Shown here piece by piece: positions 1 to 9,250 of a stretch of DNA of 64,000 nucleotides. The first letter of the stretch is position 1. Every line of letters begins with the position of its first letter. The notes below the pieces were generated by a model that was not told where the DNA came from, did no database searches, and saw nothing but the letters and a program-made list of their open reading frames with translations. Made by a program: the position numbers and the translations under genes. The stretch is from NCBI RefSeq assembly GCF_014204915.1, contig NZ_JACHMH010000001.1:3369001-3433000 (forward strand). Reading direction: 5' to 3'. The stretch comes from Crossiella cryophila. Lineage in GTDB: Bacteria; Actinomycetota; Actinomycetes; Mycobacteriales; Pseudonocardiaceae.

Positions 1-1
1 C

Positions 2-625
2 GCGCTGTTTCGCCTGGGTGTGCGCTATATGACGCTCACCCACAACGACAACACGCCGTGGGCGGACTCGGCCACCGACCGGCCGGTCGCGGGCGGTTTG
101 ACCGATTTCGGCCGCGAGGTCGTGCGTGAGATGAACCGCCTCGGCATGCTGGTCGACCTCTCCCACGTCGCGCCCAGCACCATGCGGCACGCGCTGGAGA
201 CCAGTGTCGCGCCGGTGATCTTCAGCCACTCCTCGTGCAAGGCGGTCACCGACCACCCGCGCAACGTGCCCGACGACGTGCTGCGCGAGCTGGCCGCCAA
301 GGGCGGCGTGTGCATGATCACGTTCGTGCCCGCGTTCGTCTCGGCCGACCCGGTGCGCCGGGCCAGGCGGGCCGACGTGGTGGCTCACCTGGAACACGCG
401 CGCGAGGTCGCGGGCATCGACCACATCGGATTGGGCGGCGACTACGACGGGACCGGCGAACTCCCGGACGGACTGGAGGATGTCTCCAGGTATCCGGAGT
501 TGTTCGCCGACCTGATGGACCGTGGCTGGTCCGAGCAGGACCTCACCAAGCTGGCGGGCGGCAACGTGCTGCGGGTGCTGGAGCAGGCGGAGAAGGTCGC
601 CGCCGAACTCCGCAGGCCCGGCTGA
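2..625 (+). CDS. Peptidase M19 (membrane dipeptidase family), 3' part
   Basis: The reading frame is already open at base 2, so only the C-terminal ~207 residues are in the window. Visible family marks are VDLSHV, then [18 protein letters not shown] (the SH of the M19 metal/substrate site followed by the usual R-N-x-x-D), IGLGGDYDG (equivalent of the family's GSDFDG), and the end motif [15 protein letters not shown]19 enzymes are zinc dipeptidases that cut dipeptides, including D-amino-acid-containing ones. The gene runs convergent to the DUF3000 gene. The family call is firm; the real substrate cannot be told. Confidence 0.9.
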   Translation, partial: ALFRLGVRYMTLTHNDNTPWADSATDRPVAGGLTDFGREVVREMNRLGMLVDLSHVAPSTMRHALETSVAPVIFSHSSCKAVTDHPRNVPDDVLRELAAKGGVCMITFVPAFVSADPVRRARRADVVAHLEHAREVAGIDHIGLGGDYDGTGELPDGLEDVSRYPELFADLMDRGWSEQDLTKLAGGNVLRVLEQAEKVAAELRRPG

Positions 626-641
626 CCAGCCGCCGCACCGC

Positions 642-677
642 TGCCCGAGTGATCGCGGTTGCCCGAGTGATCGCGGT
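642..677. repeat. Perfect 18-bp tandem duplication
   Basis: TGCCCGAGTGATCGCGGT occurs twice head to tail (642-659 and 660-677), in the short gap between the convergent M19 and DUF3000 genes. The second copy ends just before the DUF3000 stop codon. No function is evident; it looks like a recent slippage or duplication event. Confidence 0.85.
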
Positions 678-679
678 GC

Positions 680-1288
680 TCAGTCGCCCTTGCGCTGGCT
701 GATCATCGCGATCCCCACCGGCGGCAGCCCGGACGCGCTGGAGAGCAGTTCGCAGAACGCCTCCGCGTGCGCGGCCAGCTCGGTGTCCCGCGCGGTCCAG
801 GACGCCCGTAGCTCCAGGTCATGGGTGCTGCTGGGCCCGGAGATGTCGCCGAAGCGGGCCGAGGAGGTCTGGGTGACCGTGCCGCCCAGCGCGGTGAAGG
901 CCGCCCCGGACAACTCCAGCGCCTCGGTCAGCCAGGACCAGCCGACCGCCGGTAGCAACGGGTCAGCGGCCAGCTCGGTGTCCAGCTCCGCCCGGACGTA
1001 GGCCACTAGTCGCAGCACCCCGTCCCAGGCTTCGGCCCCGTCCGGATCGTGCAACAGCACCAACCGGCCCGTGGCCAGCTCCCCGGCCGGTCCGTTGGCC
1101 TCGGCGCTGAGGGCGAAGCTCCATGGGGCGAGACGTTGCGGGGCACGGACTTCGCCCAGCTCGACCTCGGGTCGTGGATGCATCGACCGCAACGCGGCAA
1201 CAGCCTGCCGGAACACCTCGGGTTCGCCCGATATCCCGGTCACGTTGGCGAACTCTAGGCCGCGCGGAGCGGGTGCGGCGGTAGCCAC
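680..1288 (-). CDS. DUF3000 domain protein
   Basis: A protein of about 202 residues of the actinobacterial DUF3000 family, commonly found divergent from hemE as here. Recognisable blocks are [48 protein letters not shown] and [11 protein letters not shown]. It is soluble, with no signal peptide or membrane segment. The start is uncertain: GTG at 1288 is used here, and TTG at 1303 is the alternative; neither has a clear Shine-Dalgarno. The divergent hemE start at 1339 leaves only about 50 bp for two promoters, suggesting shared control. The biochemical role is unknown. Confidence 0.85.
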   Translation of the reverse strand: MATAAPAPRGLEFANVTGISGEPEVFRQAVAALRSMHPRPEVELGEVRAPQRLAPWSFALSAEANGPAGELATGRLVLLHDPDGAEAWDGVLRLVAYVRAELDTELAADPLLPAVGWSWLTEALELSGAAFTALGGTVTQTSSARFGDISGPSSTHDLELRASWTARDTELAAHAEAFCELLSSASGLPPVGIAMISQRKGD

Positions 1289-1338
1289 GCCGACGCCGGG
1301 CAAGAGCAGTACCGAACCCGTGGGAACATGGGAGGGAG

Positions 1339-2415
1339 ATGACTAACGCTGCCTCGGTCTCGGCGCGTCGAGACCTTCCCGAAGCCCCGTTGCTGGTCGC
1401 CGCGCGTGGCGGCTCGCCGAGCCGGACCCCGGTGTGGTTCATGCGCCAGGCCGGGCGGTCCCTGCCGGAGTACCGCAAGGTCCGCGAGGGCATTCCGATG
1501 TTGCGCTCCTGCTTCATGCCGGAGCTGGTCTGCGAGATCACCATGCAGCCGGTCCGGCGGCACGGGGTCGACGCGGCCATCCTGTTCAGCGACATCGTGG
1601 TGCCGCTGGCCGCCGCCGGCGTCGACCTGGACATCGTGCCCGGCACCGGCCCCGTGGTCGCGAACCCGGTCCGCTCCATCCACGACGTGGAGAAGCTGCC
1701 GGTGCTCGACCCCGAGCAGGTCGCCCCGGTCGCCGAGGCGGTCGGGCTGCTGACCAAGGAGCTGGGCGAGACGCCGCTGATCGGCTTCGCCGGCGCGCCG
1801 TTCACGCTGGCCTCCTATCTGATCGAGGGCGGGCCCAGCCGCAACCACGAGCGCACCAAGGCGCTCATGTACAGCGACCCGGCCGCCTGGCACGCGCTGC
1901 TCGGCCACCTCGCCGACATGGCGCTGACCTTCCTGTCCGTGCAGGTCCAGGCCGGGGTGGACGCGATCCAGCTGTTCGACTCCTGGGCAGGCGCGCTCTC
2001 CGAGCGGGACTACCGCGAGTTCGTGCTGCCGCATTCGGCCAGGGTCTTCGCCGGACTGGCCGACGCGGGCGTGCCGCGGATCCACTTCGGCGTTGGCACC
2101 GGCGAGCTGCTGGTGGCCATGCGCGAGGCGGGCAACGACGTGGTCGGCGTGGACTGGCGGGTGCCGCTGGACGCCGCGGTCAACCGCCTGACCAGCGCCC
2201 GGCCCGACCTGCCCAAGCCGGTCGTGCAGGGCAACCTGGACCCGGCCGTGCTCTTCAGCGGCGAGGACGTGCTCGAGCGGGAGATCAACCGGATCGGCGC
2301 CGAGGGCCGGGCCGCGGCCGGGCACATCTTCAACCTGGGCCACGGCGTGCTGCCGGAGACCGACCCCGGGAAGATCACCCGCGCGGTCGAGCTGGTGCAC
2401 GGCCTGCGGCCATGA
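1339..2415 (+). CDS. hemE: Uroporphyrinogen III decarboxylase HemE
   Basis: The 358-residue enzyme converts uroporphyrinogen III to coproporphyrinogen III, the last step shared by both haem routes. The N-terminal signature [12 protein letters not shown] carries the substrate-binding arginines. Later blocks include [31 protein letters not shown] and [13 protein letters not shown], all typical of HemE. GGGAGG lies very close to the ATG. The stop overlaps the start of hemY (ATGA), so the two are translationally coupled; hemQ follows. Length is normal for the family. Confidence 0.97.
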   Translation: MTNAASVSARRDLPEAPLLVAARGGSPSRTPVWFMRQAGRSLPEYRKVREGIPMLRSCFMPELVCEITMQPVRRHGVDAAILFSDIVVPLAAAGVDLDIVPGTGPVVANPVRSIHDVEKLPVLDPEQVAPVAEAVGLLTKELGETPLIGFAGAPFTLASYLIEGGPSRNHERTKALMYSDPAAWHALLGHLADMALTFLSVQVQAGVDAIQLFDSWAGALSERDYREFVLPHSARVFAGLADAGVPRIHFGVGTGELLVAMREAGNDVVGVDWRVPLDAAVNRLTSARPDLPKPVVQGNLDPAVLFSGEDVLEREINRIGAEGRAAAGHIFNLGHGVLPETDPGKITRAVELVHGLRP

Positions 2416-3875
2416 CCAGCGCGCCGCAGCGGGTCGCGGTGATCGGCGGCGGCATCGCCGGGCTCACCGTGGCGCACCGGCTCCGCGGCCTGCTCGGCGA
2501 GCAGGTCCGGGTCACCGTGCTGGAGCAGACCGACCGGTTCGGCGGCAAGCTGCGCACCGAGCAGCTGGCAGGCGGACCGGTGGACGTGGGCGCGGAGGCT
2601 TTCGTCACCCGCCGCACCGAGGGCCTGGAGCTGGTCACCGAACTCGGCCTGACCGAGGAGCTGCGCCACCCGCTGCGCGCCGCCCCGACCATCCGGGCCG
2701 GCGGCGCCACCCGGCCGCTGCCGCCGCGCACCTTCCTGGGTGTGCCCGCCGATCCGGCCCTGCTGCGCGAGGTGCTCAGCGCGGACGGCTTCGCCAGGGC
2801 GATGGCCGAACCGGACCTGCCGCCACTGCGCCCGGACGGCCCAGGGTGGGACGCCACGGTCGCGGACCTGGTCGGCACCCGGCTCGGGCCGGAGGTGGTG
2901 GACCGGCTGGCCGAACCACTGCTCGGCGGCGTGTACGCGGGCCGCGCCGAAGGTCTCGGCGTGCGGGCCACGATGGCGCCGCTGGTCGAGGCACTGGAAA
3001 GCGGTGCGGGCTCGCTGACCGCCGCGGCCGCGCAGGCGCTCGGGCCGGGCCCCAAGCCCGGGGAGACCCGGCCGCCGGTGTTCGGCACCCTCACCGGTGG
3101 CCTCGGCGAACTGGTCGACCGGCTGGCCGAGACCTCGGGCGCGGAACTGCGGCTGGGCGTGACCGTGCGCGGACTGCGCCGCACCGCCGAGGGCTGGCGG
3201 CTGGAACTGGGTTCGGCGGCCAGTCCGGAATTTCTGGACGCCGACGCCGTGGTGCTGGCCGTGCCCGCCCCGGCCGCGCGCAAACTGCTCGCCGAGGTCG
3301 TGCCGGCCGCCGCCGCGGCCTACGGGCGGATCGAGGTCTCCTCGATGGCGGTGCTCGCCCTGGCCCTGCCGCCGGGGACAGAACTGCCTGCCGCCTCCGG
3401 TGTGCTGCTGGCCGTCGGCGAGAAACACGCGGACGGCACCCCGTTCACCGCCAAGGCGTTCACCTTCTCCAGCCGCAAGTGGGGCCACTTCGCCGAACGC
3501 GGCACCCTGCTGCGCGCCTCGGTCGGCCGCTTCGGCGAGACCGCCACCCTGCAGCGCGAGGACGCCGAGCTGATCACCGCGGTGCGCGCGGACCTGGCCG
3601 AACTGACCGGGGTGCGGGCCGAGCCGGTGGACGCGGTGGTGCGGCGCTGGGGCGGCGGACTGCCGCAGTACGCGCTCGGGCACATCGTGACCGTGGCCGC
3701 GATCGAGGCCGCCGTTGCCGAGGTGCCCGGCCTGGCCGTGGCGGGCGCGAGCCTGCACGGGGTGGGCATTCCGGCCTGCATCGCGACCGGGCAGGCCGCG
3801 GCGACCCGTGTCGCCACTCACCTGGCCGTCGCCCGCCGCCCGACTGGTGCGAGTATGGGGACATGGCCCGCCTGA
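2412..3875 (+). CDS. hemY: Coproporphyrinogen III oxidase (HemY/CgoX type)
   Basis: A 487-residue FAD enzyme starting with the dinucleotide-binding motif [15 protein letters not shown] (about residues 8-22). It carries the amine-oxidase-family end motif [15 protein letters not shown]. Such proteins were long named protoporphyrinogen oxidase. In actinobacteria with HemQ, the accepted role is oxidation of coproporphyrinogen III to coproporphyrin III, and hemQ directly downstream supports that. The start overlaps the hemE stop by 4 nt, and its 3' end overlaps hemQ by 13 nt. Soluble, no membrane segment. Confidence 0.95.
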   Translation: MTSAPQRVAVIGGGIAGLTVAHRLRGLLGEQVRVTVLEQTDRFGGKLRTEQLAGGPVDVGAEAFVTRRTEGLELVTELGLTEELRHPLRAAPTIRAGGATRPLPPRTFLGVPADPALLREVLSADGFARAMAEPDLPPLRPDGPGWDATVADLVGTRLGPEVVDRLAEPLLGGVYAGRAEGLGVRATMAPLVEALESGAGSLTAAAAQALGPGPKPGETRPPVFGTLTGGLGELVDRLAETSGAELRLGVTVRGLRRTAEGWRLELGSAASPEFLDADAVVLAVPAPAARKLLAEVVPAAAAAYGRIEVSSMAVLALALPPGTELPAASGVLLAVGEKHADGTPFTAKAFTFSSRKWGHFAERGTLLRASVGRFGETATLQREDAELITAVRADLAELTGVRAEPVDAVVRRWGGGLPQYALGHIVTVAAIEAAVAEVPGLAVAGASLHGVGIPACIATGQAAATRVATHLAVARRPTGASMGTWPA

Positions 3876-4558
3876 ACTACAACGAACTCAACGACACCAT
3901 CCGGTACACCATGTGGTCGGTCTTCCGGATCCAGCAGGGCGCCCTGCCCGAGGACCGCGCGCAGGCCGGGGCGGCCACCGCGGAGTACCTGGAGTCGTTG
4001 GAGGGCAAGGGCGTTGTCGTCCGCGGCGTCTACGACGTCGCCGGGCTGCGCGCCGACGCCGACTTCATGATCTGGTGGCACGCCGAGGAGATCGAGCAGG
4101 TGCAGGAGGCCTACAACGGCTTCCGCCGCAGCACTCCGCTCGGCCGCGCCAGCACCCCGGTGTGGAGCAACGTGGCGCTGCACCGGCCCGCGGAGTTCAA
4201 CCGCAGCCACATCCCGGCGTTCCTGGCCGGGGAGGAGCCGCGCAAGTACATCTGCGTGTATCCGTTCGTGCGCTCCTACGAGTGGTACCTGCTGCCGGAG
4301 GAGGAGCGTCGCAAGATGCTCGCCGACCACGGCAAGGAAGCCCGCGACTACCCGGACGTGCGGGCCAACACGGTGGCCTCCTTCGCCCTCGGCGACTATG
4401 AGTGGATGCTGGCCTTCGAGGCGGACGAGCTGCACCGGATCGTCGACCTCATGCGGCACCTGCGCGGCACCGAGGCGCGGCTGCACGTGCGCGAGGAGAT
4501 CCCGTTCTACACCGGCACCCGGCTCCCGGTCGCCGACCTGATCACCAACCTGCCGTAA
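3863..4558 (+). CDS. hemQ: Coproheme decarboxylase HemQ/ChdC
   Basis: A 231-residue chlorite-dismutase-fold protein that decarboxylates two propionates of coproheme to give haem b, the terminal step of the coproporphyrin-dependent route. The block [17 protein letters not shown] contains the catalytic tyrosine region, [15 protein letters not shown] the haem-side histidine region, and [19 protein letters not shown] the C-terminal family motif. The ATG lies inside the end of hemY, so translation is coupled. Ferrochelatase, which acts between HemY and HemQ, is not in this window. Confidence 0.96.
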   Translation: MARLNYNELNDTIRYTMWSVFRIQQGALPEDRAQAGAATAEYLESLEGKGVVVRGVYDVAGLRADADFMIWWHAEEIEQVQEAYNGFRRSTPLGRASTPVWSNVALHRPAEFNRSHIPAFLAGEEPRKYICVYPFVRSYEWYLLPEEERRKMLADHGKEARDYPDVRANTVASFALGDYEWMLAFEADELHRIVDLMRHLRGTEARLHVREEIPFYTGTRLPVADLITNLP

Positions 4559-4575
4559 CACGTCGAAAGTTGCTG

Positions 4576-5208
4576 ATGCGCAAGGCAGTTCGCGTCGCCG
4601 TAGCCGCGGGAGCCTGGACGGCCCTCGCCGGTGCCACCTGGTTCGCGCTGGCCAGGCTGGCCACCGCGGTGAGCCTGCGGCGCGGCGCCGAACTGCAACG
4701 CTGGCGCTGGCTGCACGAGCTGCTGCCCCTGCACCTGCGCCGGTTCCTGCTGGTCACCGCAGGGGTGGACGAGTCGGTGCCCGCCCTGCGCAGCGTGCTG
4801 GCCCCCGCGCGCGGGCTGGTGGTGGACGTGATCGCGCACCGGCGGGCCGTGGTCAGCCTGCTCCGTCCGGAGACGGTGCGGGTGATCCCGGCCCGCCCGG
4901 AGTCGCTGCCCGGCCGACCCGGTTCGGTGGACGTGGTGCTGGCGGTGTTCGCCGCGCACGAGCTGCGGGACGCGGCCGAGCGGGAGGCGTTGTTCGCCGA
5001 GGCCCGGCGGTTGCTCAGCGCGGACGGGCGGATGGTGCTGATCGAGCAGCACCGGACCGTGCGCACGCTGGCCGCGTTCGGGCCGGGGGCGTGGCAGTTC
5101 TACCCGAGCGAGGAGTGGCGGCGGGCCGCGGCGCTGGCCGGGCTGAAGGTGGTGGCCACGCGGCAGGTGAGCCCGTTCGTCACCGGCTGGGCACTCGCCG
5201 CGGGCTGA
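4576..5208 (+). CDS. SAM-dependent methyltransferase-like protein
   Basis: A protein of about 210 residues, 17 nt after hemQ and probably in the same operon. A hydrophobic stretch at residues 5-25 may anchor it or form part of the fold. Then come a glycine-poor motif-I region (RGLVVDVIAHR), an acidic post-I loop (VDVVLAVFAAHELRD) and a C-terminal strand with EQHRTVRTLAAFGPGAWQFYPSEEWRRAAALAGL, resembling class I methyltransferases. The glycine motif is weak, so SAM binding is not assured. A TTG at 4570 in frame is an alternative start. The role near haem genes is unknown. Confidence 0.7.
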   Translation: MRKAVRVAVAAGAWTALAGATWFALARLATAVSLRRGAELQRWRWLHELLPLHLRRFLLVTAGVDESVPALRSVLAPARGLVVDVIAHRRAVVSLLRPETVRVIPARPESLPGRPGSVDVVLAVFAAHELRDAAEREALFAEARRLLSADGRMVLIEQHRTVRTLAAFGPGAWQFYPSEEWRRAAALAGLKVVATRQVSPFVTGWALAAG

Positions 5209-5221
5209 GCCGAGGGCTCGA

Positions 5222-5785
5222 TCAGTAGTGCCGGATGCCCGCGGACAGGGTCTCCGCCCATGGCGCGTCCACCCGCTCGGCGCCCATGGCCACGACCAGG
5301 TGGCAGAGCGCACCCCGGGAGAAGAACTCCTGGACCTGGTAGTCGCTGCCGCCGGAGACCTCGCGGACGTACTCGACCAGTTGCGCGTAGCCCGCCTGCA
5401 CCGCCGACCGCACGAGTTCGTCGGAGGCGGCCGCGGCCTGGGCGTGCAGCTGGAGCAGGAGCAGGTCCCGGTCGGCGACGAGCCGGGCGTATGCCTCGCC
5501 CATGGCGCTGATGACGGCTTCGGGCGTGCGATCCGGGGCTGAGGCCGCGCCCCGGGTGAGGGCTTCCTGGATCTGGGCGAAGCACCGCTGGACGACGGCG
5601 ACGAAGAGCGCTTCCTTGTTGGGGAAGAGGCGGTAGATGTAGGCCTGCGAGATGCCGGCGAGCTTGGCGACCTCGGTGGTGGTGGTGCCGTAGTAGCCCT
5701 TGGCGGCGAACGCGCCGACGGCTGTGCGCAGGACCGTCTCCCGCCGTTCCTCGGCCGTGGAGAGGACTCGTCCGGTGGGGGTCAT
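5222..5785 (-). CDS. TetR-family transcriptional regulator (leaderless)
   Basis: A 187-residue regulator. The N-terminal helix-turn-helix is clear: RETVLRTAVGAFAAKGYYGTTTTEVAKLAGISQAYIYRLFPNKEALFVAVV (about residues 14-64). The C-terminal ligand-binding domain is helical and divergent. The ATG lies six bases after a good -10 with no Shine-Dalgarno, so the mRNA is probably leaderless. A perfect 7-bp inverted repeat covers the -10 and start, predicting autorepression. It is convergent with the methyltransferase gene; its other targets are not evident. Confidence 0.93.
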   Translation of the reverse strand: MTPTGRVLSTAEERRETVLRTAVGAFAAKGYYGTTTTEVAKLAGISQAYIYRLFPNKEALFVAVVQRCFAQIQEALTRGAASAPDRTPEAVISAMGEAYARLVADRDLLLLQLHAQAAAASDELVRSAVQAGYAQLVEYVREVSGGSDYQVQEFFSRGALCHLVVAMGAERVDAPWAETLSAGIRHY

Positions 5786-5820
5786 GTGAGTAATAAACCA
5801 CTCACACTTGGGCTGGTCAA
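5785..5820 (-). promoter_or_regulatory. Promoter and TetR-type operator of the 5222-5785 gene
   Basis: Read on the minus strand: TTGACC (plus positions 5815-5820), a 17-bp spacer, TTTATT (5792-5797), then six bases to the ATG. A perfect inverted repeat with arms TGTGAGT and ACTCACA (5785-5791 and 5800-5806, 8-bp spacer) straddles the -10 and touches the start codon. Binding of the regulator here would block its own promoter. The sequence is seen; the repressor assignment is inferred. Confidence 0.75.
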
Positions 5821-5840
5821 GTGGGTGTTCGAGTCAAGGG

Positions 5841-5962
5841 CGAAGATCAAAAGACACAGGCGTCCTCGCCGGACGGGCAGAAATCAAAGGATGGGGAAAC
5901 CGCTCGGGAGGTGTTTGAAAAGCCACCCGGCTGCTTGTTCTCCGGGCTTCGCCCGCCCGCTT
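5841..5962 (+). repeat. Dispersed intergenic element, copy 1
   Basis: This gene-free stretch contains, in order, GCGAAGATCAA, GCGTCCTCGCCGGACGGGCA, AATCAAAGGATGGGG, ACCGCTC, TTTGAAAAGCCACCC, GGCTGC and a CGGGCTTCGCCCG hairpin (5943-5955). The same blocks occur in the same order, on the opposite strand, at 41.6-41.9 kb. The TTGAAAA/CCACCC part also recurs near 21.77 kb. It precedes a 22-bp repeat array. No coding capacity is evident. Confidence 0.8.
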
Positions 5963-5973
5963 CCGCCGCCCAC

Positions 5974-6199
5974 AACGGCCAACACACCGTCCCAGAACGG
6001 CCAACACGCCGCCAGGGCTTGAAAACCTCCCCGCGTGTTGGCCGTTGTTGTACGCCGTGTTGGCCGTTCTCGTACCTCACGTTGGCCGTTCTGGGACGCT
6101 GCATCACCAGCCGGGCCCACCTCGTGTACGACAACCGCCAACATGGCGTACAAGAACGGCCAACACGGCGTACGAGAACGGCCAACACGCCGGGTGGGG
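5974..6199. repeat. 22-bp repeat array A (2 forward, 3 reverse, 3 forward)
   Basis: Units begin AACGGCCAAC and end GTACGAG or a variant. Forward units start at 5974 and 5996; inverted copies have TTGG at 6038, 6060 and 6082; forward units resume at 6133, 6155 and 6177. Spacing inside each block is exactly 22 bp. With the element at 5841-5962 it fills the 423-bp gap between the TetR gene and the SCO6045-like gene. No gene is seen in the gap. Confidence 0.9.
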
Positions 6200-6208
6200 G
6201 TGGGTGGG

Positions 6209-6553
6209 CTAGGGGCGGCGGCGGGGCCACCAGCGGGGGCGGGGTTTGGGGAGGTGGCCGGATTGGGTCAGCCAGTCGGCGAAGGTGTTGGCGTCGGTTC
6301 GGGCGCCTACGCCCTCGTGGCGGGGGTGGGTGGTGGCGTATTCGTCGAAGAGGGGGCGGAAGCGGGGGCCCAGGTGTTCGGGGAGGTCTGGGCGTAGGGC
6401 GGCGGTTACGCGGCGGCGTTTCGCGCGTAGGGCAAGGGTTTGGGCCTGTAGGCGGGTGGGGTCGAAGCCTGGGGGTGGGGGGCCGTCGGCCAGGAGGGCT
6501 TGCAGGAGTTCGGCTTGGGCTTTGGCCAGGCGGGTGCGGTCCGGGGTGGTCAT
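6209..6553 (-). CDS. Small SCO6045-like partner protein of the MNIO enzyme
   Basis: A 114-residue soluble protein whose ATG overlaps the stop of the DUF692 gene (ATGA), so it is made together with it. It has a helical N-terminal part ([19 protein letters not shown], then [23 protein letters not shown]). A second half follows with [26 protein letters not shown] and [14 protein letters not shown], resembling the C-terminal domain described in SCO6045-like proteins that accompany DUF692 genes. In characterised MNIO systems a partner protein recruits the substrate; this could be that partner. That role is inferred from position only. Confidence 0.7.
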   Translation of the reverse strand: MTTPDRTRLAKAQAELLQALLADGPPPPGFDPTRLQAQTLALRAKRRRVTAALRPDLPEHLGPRFRPLFDEYATTHPRHEGVGARTDANTFADWLTQSGHLPKPRPRWWPRRRP

Positions 6554-7365
6554 CGGGGGGTCTCGACCACCGCTCGGATGGCGGACAGTTCCGCGGCGAG
6601 TTCGGCGTCCGGGGGGTAGGCGTCGTCGCGTTCGAGTAGGACGCCTGGTGGGGTTACTCGCGCGCACAGGTCGGCGAGGAGGTCCAGGACTTCCTGGGGG
6701 ACGGCGTGGGCGTGGGTGTCGTGGTAGAGGCCGTGTTCGGTGTTGCCGCCCGCCACGTGCACGTAGGCCAGGCGTTCCAGCGGCAGGGTGGTGAGGAATT
6801 CCTCGGGGTCGGTGCCCAGGTTGAGGTTGTTGGCGTGCAGGTTGGCCACGTCGACCAGGAGGTGGCAGCCGGTTCGGTCGGCCAGCTCGGTGAGGAACTG
6901 GGCTTCGGTGAACTCGTTGTCAGGCCAGGAGATCAGGGCCGCGACGTTCTCCAGCGCCAGCGGGACCGGGAGGTCCTGCTGGGCGGCTTTGACGTTGGCG
7001 CACAGCACGTTGAGCGCGTCCCTGGTACGCGGGACGGGCATCAGGTGACCTGCTTCCAGGCCGCCCGCGCGGACGAAGGCGACGTGGTCGCTGACCAGCG
7101 GGGCGCCCAGGCGTTCGGCCACCTCGGCCAGGTGGCGGACCCGGTCGGGGACGACCGGGTCCGCGCCGCCAAGGGACAGCGTGACCGCGTGTGGGAGGAC
7201 CGGGATTCCCCTGGCGCGCAGGATCTCCAGCGACTCGGGGAGGGTGGGGCCGGACAGGTTCTCGGCCACCACCTCCACGAAGTCCACCTGCGGCAGGCGT
7301 TCGACGGTCAGGTCGATCTCCGGGCGCCAGCCGATGCCGACGCCCAGCCGCGGGATCGTGCTCAT
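6550..7365 (-). CDS. DUF692 / MNIO-family iron enzyme
   Basis: A 271-residue TIM-barrel protein of the DUF692 (multinuclear non-haem iron oxidase) family, whose studied members (MbnB, TglH) oxidatively modify cysteines of ribosomal peptides. Probable metal-ligand blocks in order: [48 protein letters not shown] and [12 protein letters not shown] at 7365 overlaps the stop of the upstream Cys-tailed membrane protein and is chosen over an Arg-rich extension. The downstream SCO6045-like gene overlaps by 4 nt. The substrate is likely the Cys/Gly tails of the three upstream proteins (inference). Confidence 0.9.
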   Translation of the reverse strand: MSTIPRLGVGIGWRPEIDLTVERLPQVDFVEVVAENLSGPTLPESLEILRARGIPVLPHAVTLSLGGADPVVPDRVRHLAEVAERLGAPLVSDHVAFVRAGGLEAGHLMPVPRTRDALNVLCANVKAAQQDLPVPLALENVAALISWPDNEFTEAQFLTELADRTGCHLLVDVANLHANNLNLGTDPEEFLTTLPLERLAYVHVAGGNTEHGLYHDTHAHAVPQEVLDLLADLCARVTPPGVLLERDDAYPPDAELAAELSAIRAVVETPR

Positions 7366-8237
7366 CCGCCGCAACCCCCGCCGCCGCCGCCCCCACCGCC
7401 GCCACCGCAACCGCCGCCGCCACCGGAGCAGCCGCCACCGCCACCGCCGCCCCCACCGCCGCCGTCGGTGGCCAGGCCCGAGGCCACGGTCGAGTCCGGG
7501 TGGCTGCTCATTCCGCTCAGCGCGACCAGGAGCACCACGTCAGCGGCCACGAATCCGCCTGCCGTGACGCCTGCCGCCTTGCGCCGGTAGGCGCCGGAGC
7601 GGGCGTTGTACAGCGTGCGCTGGCCCAGCGTGGTGGCCCTCGGTCCCGGCACCAGCGTGATGACCAGTGCCAGCACCGTGGTCAGCGCCAGCAGGACGAT
7701 CAGGATCGCGATCGGCTTGCCGCCGCTGGCCCCGTCGGACAACCGCAGCGCGCCGATCAGCCCGATCGGCAGGAACACCATGGCCGCGGCCAGCCGGCAC
7801 GCGCGGGAGCGTTCCGGGGCCACCAGCAGGTGCCCCCTGGTCAGCCGCTGCCGCATCTCGTGCAGCTCCGGGGACTGCTCGAGCACCCGGACGGCGCCCT
7901 CGACGCCGACCCTGGTCCGGCGGTCGCGCACCTCGGCGAGCACTCGTGCGTCCATTGTGGACTCGGCGGGCTTGCCGGTGGCCGTTGGCGGGGTGCCGCG
8001 GCTGACCCGCAGCATGTCGCCTGCGACCAGCCGGGCCAGTGCCGTCTCCACCAGCCTGCGGGTGCCGCCGGCGAGATAGGCCATCTCGTCCGCGCTCAGC
8101 AGCGGCAGGTTCGGGTGACCGGGCGGGAGCTTGCGCGCGGCCAGCCTGCGGCGGATCGCCACCGCGACGGTGATGATCAGCGCCAGTACGTAGAGTCCGA
8201 TGAATTCCGGGCCGGTGAGGCCCCAGGTGTTGTGCAT
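7362..8237 (-). CDS. TIGR04222-like membrane protein with poly-Gly/Cys tail (no. 1)
   Basis: A 291-residue protein. It opens with [12 protein letters not shown], shared by all three paralogues, and has a first membrane helix (about 10-28). A cytosolic-looking middle contains [12 protein letters not shown]. Two central helices (about 150-200) and one near 235-250 follow. It ends in about 40 residues that are almost all glycine with three cysteines, finishing GGCGG. The start is ATG at 8237 with GGGGG upstream. The stop overlaps the MNIO start, the tightest coupling in the cluster. The tail coding DNA is a run of GGX-type triplets. Function unknown; the tail looks like a modification substrate. 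Confidence 0.85.
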   Translation of the reverse strand: MHNTWGLTGPEFIGLYVLALIITVAVAIRRRLAARKLPPGHPNLPLLSADEMAYLAGGTRRLVETALARLVAGDMLRVSRGTPPTATGKPAESTMDARVLAEVRDRRTRVGVEGAVRVLEQSPELHEMRQRLTRGHLLVAPERSRACRLAAAMVFLPIGLIGALRLSDGASGGKPIAILIVLLALTTVLALVITLVPGPRATTLGQRTLYNARSGAYRRKAAGVTAGGFVAADVVLLVALSGMSSHPDSTVASGLATDGGGGGGGGGGGCSGGGGGCGGGGGGGGGGGCGG

Positions 8238-8274
8238 TGCGCCACCCCCAGGGTGCCGTGGTGATGTAACGGGA

Positions 8275-9207
8275 TCAGCCCCCGCAGCCGCCTCCGCCGC
8301 CGCCCCCACCGCTGTCGCTGGAGGAGGAGGAACAGGAGGAGCTGCTGGAACCGGTGGAACAGGACGAGGAACCGCTGGAACTGCTCGAACCGCCGGAGGA
8401 GCCGCTGAACCAGCCGCCGGAGCCCGCGGTCGGCATGGCCAGCGCCTGGCTGACGTCCTCGTCCGGGAACGCCGCCACGCCGCCGACCGCGACCAGGAAC
8501 GCCGCCGCGCTGCCCACCAGGACCAGGTCGCCCTGATCGGTCGTGGTCGAGCGCTGCCGGATCCGGCCGCTGAGCTTCTTCAAGGTCTCCGCGCCGGTGA
8601 AGGTGAGCCTCGCCCCAGGCCACCACAGCGCCAGCCCGGCCAGCAGCACGGTCACCGTCAGCAGCAGCGTCAGGTAGCCGACCGGTTTGCCACTCGCGTT
8701 GCCCGCGGAGTGCCGGGCCACGCCGATCATGAACAGCACCCCGAAGGTGGCGGCGCCGATCACCTTGCCCACCCGCTGACTTCCCTGCGGCACCACCAGT
8801 CCCAGGGAGATCAGCCGGTTGCGTACCTGCCCGACCAGCTTGTGGTTCTTGTACTTATCCCGCAGCCAGCGCAACCGGGTGGTGCCGGTGTGCGAGCGGT
8901 TCAGCATGGCCACGATCTCCCGGTCCAGCGGGTGCTGCGGGAGCACTCTGGTGACGGTGAGCGTGCCGTCCCTGGAAGCACGCACCATGTTGTGCTCCAG
9001 CATCCTGGCCACCGCGGCGAGCACCACCTGGGCGCCACCGCCTGCCAGGTAGGCGATGTCGTCCGGACTGAGCCGCCCCACCGGTGGACCGTGCCGGCCG
9101 CGCCGGCTGGACCGGCGCGCCCAGACGGCCACCACGATCGAGACGAGCATCCCCGCCCCGTACAGGAGCAGGAACTGCGGGCCGGTCAGGCCCCAGGTCT
9201 CGGTCAT
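8275..9207 (-). CDS. TIGR04222-like membrane protein with Ser/Cys tail (no. 2)
   Basis: A 310-residue paralogue starting MTETWGLTGPQF. It has a membrane helix at about 12-30, the shared LSPDDIAYLAGG motif, two central hydrophobic helices (around 165-215) and another near 240-260. The C-terminal ~45 residues are mostly serine with several cysteines, ending in a glycine run and GCGG. So the backbone composition of the tail differs from its neighbours while the Cys placement is kept. It lies 37 nt upstream of copy 1 and 43 nt downstream of copy 3, in one minus-strand operon. Confidence 0.85.
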   Translation of the reverse strand: MTETWGLTGPQFLLLYGAGMLVSIVVAVWARRSSRRGRHGPPVGRLSPDDIAYLAGGGAQVVLAAVARMLEHNMVRASRDGTLTVTRVLPQHPLDREIVAMLNRSHTGTTRLRWLRDKYKNHKLVGQVRNRLISLGLVVPQGSQRVGKVIGAATFGVLFMIGVARHSAGNASGKPVGYLTLLLTVTVLLAGLALWWPGARLTFTGAETLKKLSGRIRQRSTTTDQGDLVLVGSAAAFLVAVGGVAAFPDEDVSQALAMPTAGSGGWFSGSSGGSSSSSGSSSCSTGSSSSSCSSSSSDSGGGGGGGGCGG

Positions 9208-9250
9208 ACCCCCACCTCGCGTCGCTCTTGGTTGGGGCGACGGTAGCGCG

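Noticed and set aside
2412-3875. Classical protoporphyrinogen oxidase role for HemY
   Set aside because: HemQ is encoded directly downstream, so the coproporphyrin route fits better than oxidation of protoporphyrinogen.
5974-6199. CRISPR array
   Set aside because: The repeated unit is the full 22 bp with no unique spacers, copies occur in both orientations, and no cas gene is present.
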